Source: UBA9611 sp965237595
Lineage (GTDB): Bacteria; Chloroflexota; Dehalococcoidia; Lucifugimonadales; UBA3495
DNA length: 64,000 bases
Direction of reading: 5' to 3'
NCBI GenBank assembly: GCA_965237595.1
Contig: CBDEFY010000006.1
Span: 496,001 to 560,000, forward strand
Positions within the stretch are counted from its first letter, which is position 1, and each line of letters opens with the position of its first letter. Shown here in pieces: positions 62,424 through 64,000 of the stretch. The notes beneath the pieces are model-generated. The model had not been told where the DNA came from, ran no database searches, and saw nothing but the letters and a program-made list of their open reading frames with translations. The translations under genes and the position numbers were made by a program.

Positions 62424-62533
62424 TCCTGCCGGACACCCCGACCCAGACGAACAACGGCCCGGACCAGCCACAGATTGCATCGAAAGGCGGGCCGGGCCTG
62501 ATTTTTGGCCCAGGCCTGGTCCTAGGGAGAGAG

Positions 62534-63052
62534 ATGCCGGGTACACCCTTGGACCGCGATTCCATCGGCCATTTGATTGAAGGGTCTCCACGGTTGTTGG
62601 AGGATTACCTGTCCCTTGAGACCCAACTCCAGCCCAACGGGTTCGACCTGACCCTTCGGAACGTGGCCCGGTTGACCACTCCCGGGGCCGTTGGAGCCGA
62701 GGACGCCAGCCGGAAATTGTCGGAGACCCAGCCAATGAAGTTCGGGCCCGATGGCTGGCTGCAGTTGGAGGCAGGTCCCTTTCTGGTTACATTCAATGAA
62801 GTGGTCAGCCTGCCGCTGGACATCATGGCCTTGGGCCGGCCCCGTTCCAGCCTGCTACGCAGCGGCGCCGGAGTGCACACCGCCGTCTGGGACGCCGGAT
62901 ACCGAGGGCGCTCCCAAGCCCTGCTGGTGGTCTACCACCCGGACGGATACCGGGTGCAGCGCGACGCCAGGCTGATGCAGATGGTCTTCTTTCGCATGGA
63001 GACCGCCGCCAGCCGCGGCTACCAAGGCCGCTTCCTGTCCGAAAATATCTAG
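62534..63052 (+). CDS. dCTP deaminase / dUTPase-like protein
   Basis: This 172-residue protein contains the trimeric dUTPase-fold motifs: PNGFDLTLRNVARL early, IMALGRPRSSLLRSGAGVHT with the phosphate-binding RSSLLR and then AVWDAGYRGRSQALLVVY. This order is that of dCTP deaminases and related dUTP pyrophosphatases. It removes dUTP or produces dUMP for thymidylate. Which of the two activities cannot be told by eye. GGGAGAGAG just before 62534 is its ribosome site; groEL lies 110 bp upstream. Confidence 0.85.
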   Translation: MPGTPLDRDSIGHLIEGSPRLLEDYLSLETQLQPNGFDLTLRNVARLTTPGAVGAEDASRKLSETQPMKFGPDGWLQLEAGPFLVTFNEVVSLPLDIMALGRPRSSLLRSGAGVHTAVWDAGYRGRSQALLVVYHPDGYRVQRDARLMQMVFFRMETAASRGYQGRFLSENI

Positions 63053-63134
63053 GCAGGCGGGCGGCGCAACCGCTTTTTCTGTCATTCTCGGCCACCGCGC
63101 CTGTCATCCTGTCATTCTGAAGCAGCCCCACTTC

Positions 63135-63228
63135 TGTCATTCCGAGGAGGCCGCAGCCGACGAGGAATCTCGTTACTCCAAACTAGCCATGTGCAAGAAA
63201 TGAGACCCCTCGCCAGCTCGGGGTGACA
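63135..63228. repeat. Dispersed imperfect palindrome, copy 3
   Basis: It starts tgtcattccgagg, contains gaggaatctcgtt and gagacccctcg, and ends ctcggggtgaca, like the element at 23376-23498. Further tgtcat-c motifs at 63080-63120 are partial copies in tandem. Confidence 0.75.
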
Positions 63229-63298
63229 GTTGGGCAAGGTAGGCTAAGATTGGAAACGGGAAACGCCAAATCTCAGGTGATAGACTTCACCACAAGCA

Positions 63299-64000
63299 AT
63301 GCAAGACCTAAAAAGCCACATCACCAGCTACGCCATCCAATGCGGGTTCGACTTGGTGAGAATCACCGGGGCCGATGAGTTCGCCAAAGACCGCGAAGCC
63401 GCCCTCACCCGGATCAAAGCCGGGCAGATGGATGGCCTGCCGTGGTTCACCGAGTCCCGAGTCCGGCGCGGTTCAGACCCTCAATCGCTGCTCCCCGGCG
63501 CCCGCTCCATCATTTGTCTGGGGCTAAGTTACCTGGGTCCGGACGCCACAGAATCCAAACCCGGCAAGGGCAAAGTGGCCCGCTACGCCCGGGTCAAGGA
63601 CTATCACCGCACTATGAAGCGGCGGATGAAGTCCTTCGTCCGCGGCCTGGAAGAGAGACTGGAAACCCCGGTGGCGGCCCGGTGGTACGTGGACGACGGC
63701 CCGATGCTGGACCGGGCGGCGGCGGCCCGGTCGGGGCTGGGCTGGTTCGGCAAGAGCACCAACATCCTCACCCAGTCCCACGGTTCCTGGGTGTTGCTGG
63801 GACAGGTGGTCACCGACTTGGCGTTGCAACCTGACCCCCCATTGAAGAAGACCTGCGGGGCCTGCGTCCGCTGCATCGACGACTGCCCCACCGGCGCCAT
63901 CGTCGCCCCGTTCGTGGTGGACAACGCCCGTTGCATCTCCTACCAGACCATCGAGAACCGGGGAGTGATTCCCTTGGAGATGCGGCCGCTGATCGGCGAC
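63299..64000 (+). CDS. queG: Epoxyqueuosine reductase, N-terminal part (runs off the window)
   Basis: The frame from ATG 63299 stays open to the end of the window (234 codons). It encodes the cobalamin-binding QueG N-terminal domain: KAGQMDGLPWFTESRVRRGS, SIICLGLSYLG, KVARYARVKDYHRTM, the catalytic Asp segment WYVDDGPMLDRAAAARSGLG, and the first cluster motif CGACVRCIDDCPTGAI. QueG makes queuosine from epoxyqueuosine in tRNA. About 100-150 residues with the second cluster are outside the window. Confidence 0.93.
   Translation, partial: MQDLKSHITSYAIQCGFDLVRITGADEFAKDREAALTRIKAGQMDGLPWFTESRVRRGSDPQSLLPGARSIICLGLSYLGPDATESKPGKGKVARYARVKDYHRTMKRRMKSFVRGLEERLETPVAARWYVDDGPMLDRAAAARSGLGWFGKSTNILTQSHGSWVLLGQVVTDLALQPDPPLKKTCGACVRCIDDCPTGAIVAPFVVDNARCISYQTIENRGVIPLEMRPLIGD

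Overview
The window is 64 kb of GC-rich bacterial chromosome. Gene content fits a Chloroflexota (Dehalococcoidia/SAR202-like) genome: a fused AccD-AccA carboxyltransferase, SufT-Mrp, an AtuA/DUF4387 pair, luciferase-like flavin monooxygenase, GMC and iron-alcohol dehydrogenase remnants, a PaREP1-family protein and many TTG/GTG starts. This placement is inferred from gene content only. No rRNA, tRNA or CRISPR array was seen.

Layout. 1-721: nested insertion-sequence debris (probable IS21-type end abutting an IS3 remnant). 0.99-4.5 kb: hybrid sensor kinase, response regulator and a small HisKA-like protein whose frame breaks on an A10 tract. 4.5-7.2 kb: metallo-beta-lactamase nuclease-like protein, a peroxiredoxin whose catalytic Cys codon is UGA (probable selenoprotein), and a GreA factor with an extra N-terminal recombinase-like domain. 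7.7-16.3 kb: PEPCK-like protein, quinone reductase, SufT-Mrp (with a strong promoter), AccDA, MFS transporter. 16.4-24.4 kb: MITE-like repeat, broken SDR, DUF6282 hydrolase, TilS-phosphatase-CNNM operon, TsaD. 24.5-28.6 kb: T-box controlled acetolactate synthase, HTH protein, fumarase. 28.9-31.9 kb: two adjacent decayed oxidoreductases. 32-45.3 kb: second TPP enzyme, PaREP1-MtaB, MBL hydrolase, candidate small RNA, DUF1800, NHL propeller, GlnRS, GluRS, RluD-LspA, alpha/beta hydrolase. 45.6-49.8 kb: threonine aldolase, AtuA, DUF4387, isochorismatase-like hydrolase, a 48-aa membrane peptide and YbaK. 49.9-54.6 kb: two arrestin-like paralogues, the first split by an IS1182-type and an IS3-type element. 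54.6-64 kb: RarA, a 50-bp minisatellite grown from the 3' end of a flavin monooxygenase gene, acyl-CoA carboxylase beta, FolP-FolK, GroEL, dCTP deaminase/dUTPase-like protein and the start of QueG.

Themes. Housekeeping genes are intact and often translationally coupled (ATGA or TTGA overlaps). Catabolic and mobile genes show decay: in-frame TAG/TAA codons, frameshifts and IS insertions. The strongest leads are the Sec45 AhpE-like peroxiredoxin, the recombinase-domain/GreA fusion, a promoter-to-terminator small RNA at 36.7 kb, an apparent template-switch nonsense mutation in the SDR gene, and the double-IS disruption flanked by a 58-bp direct repeat.
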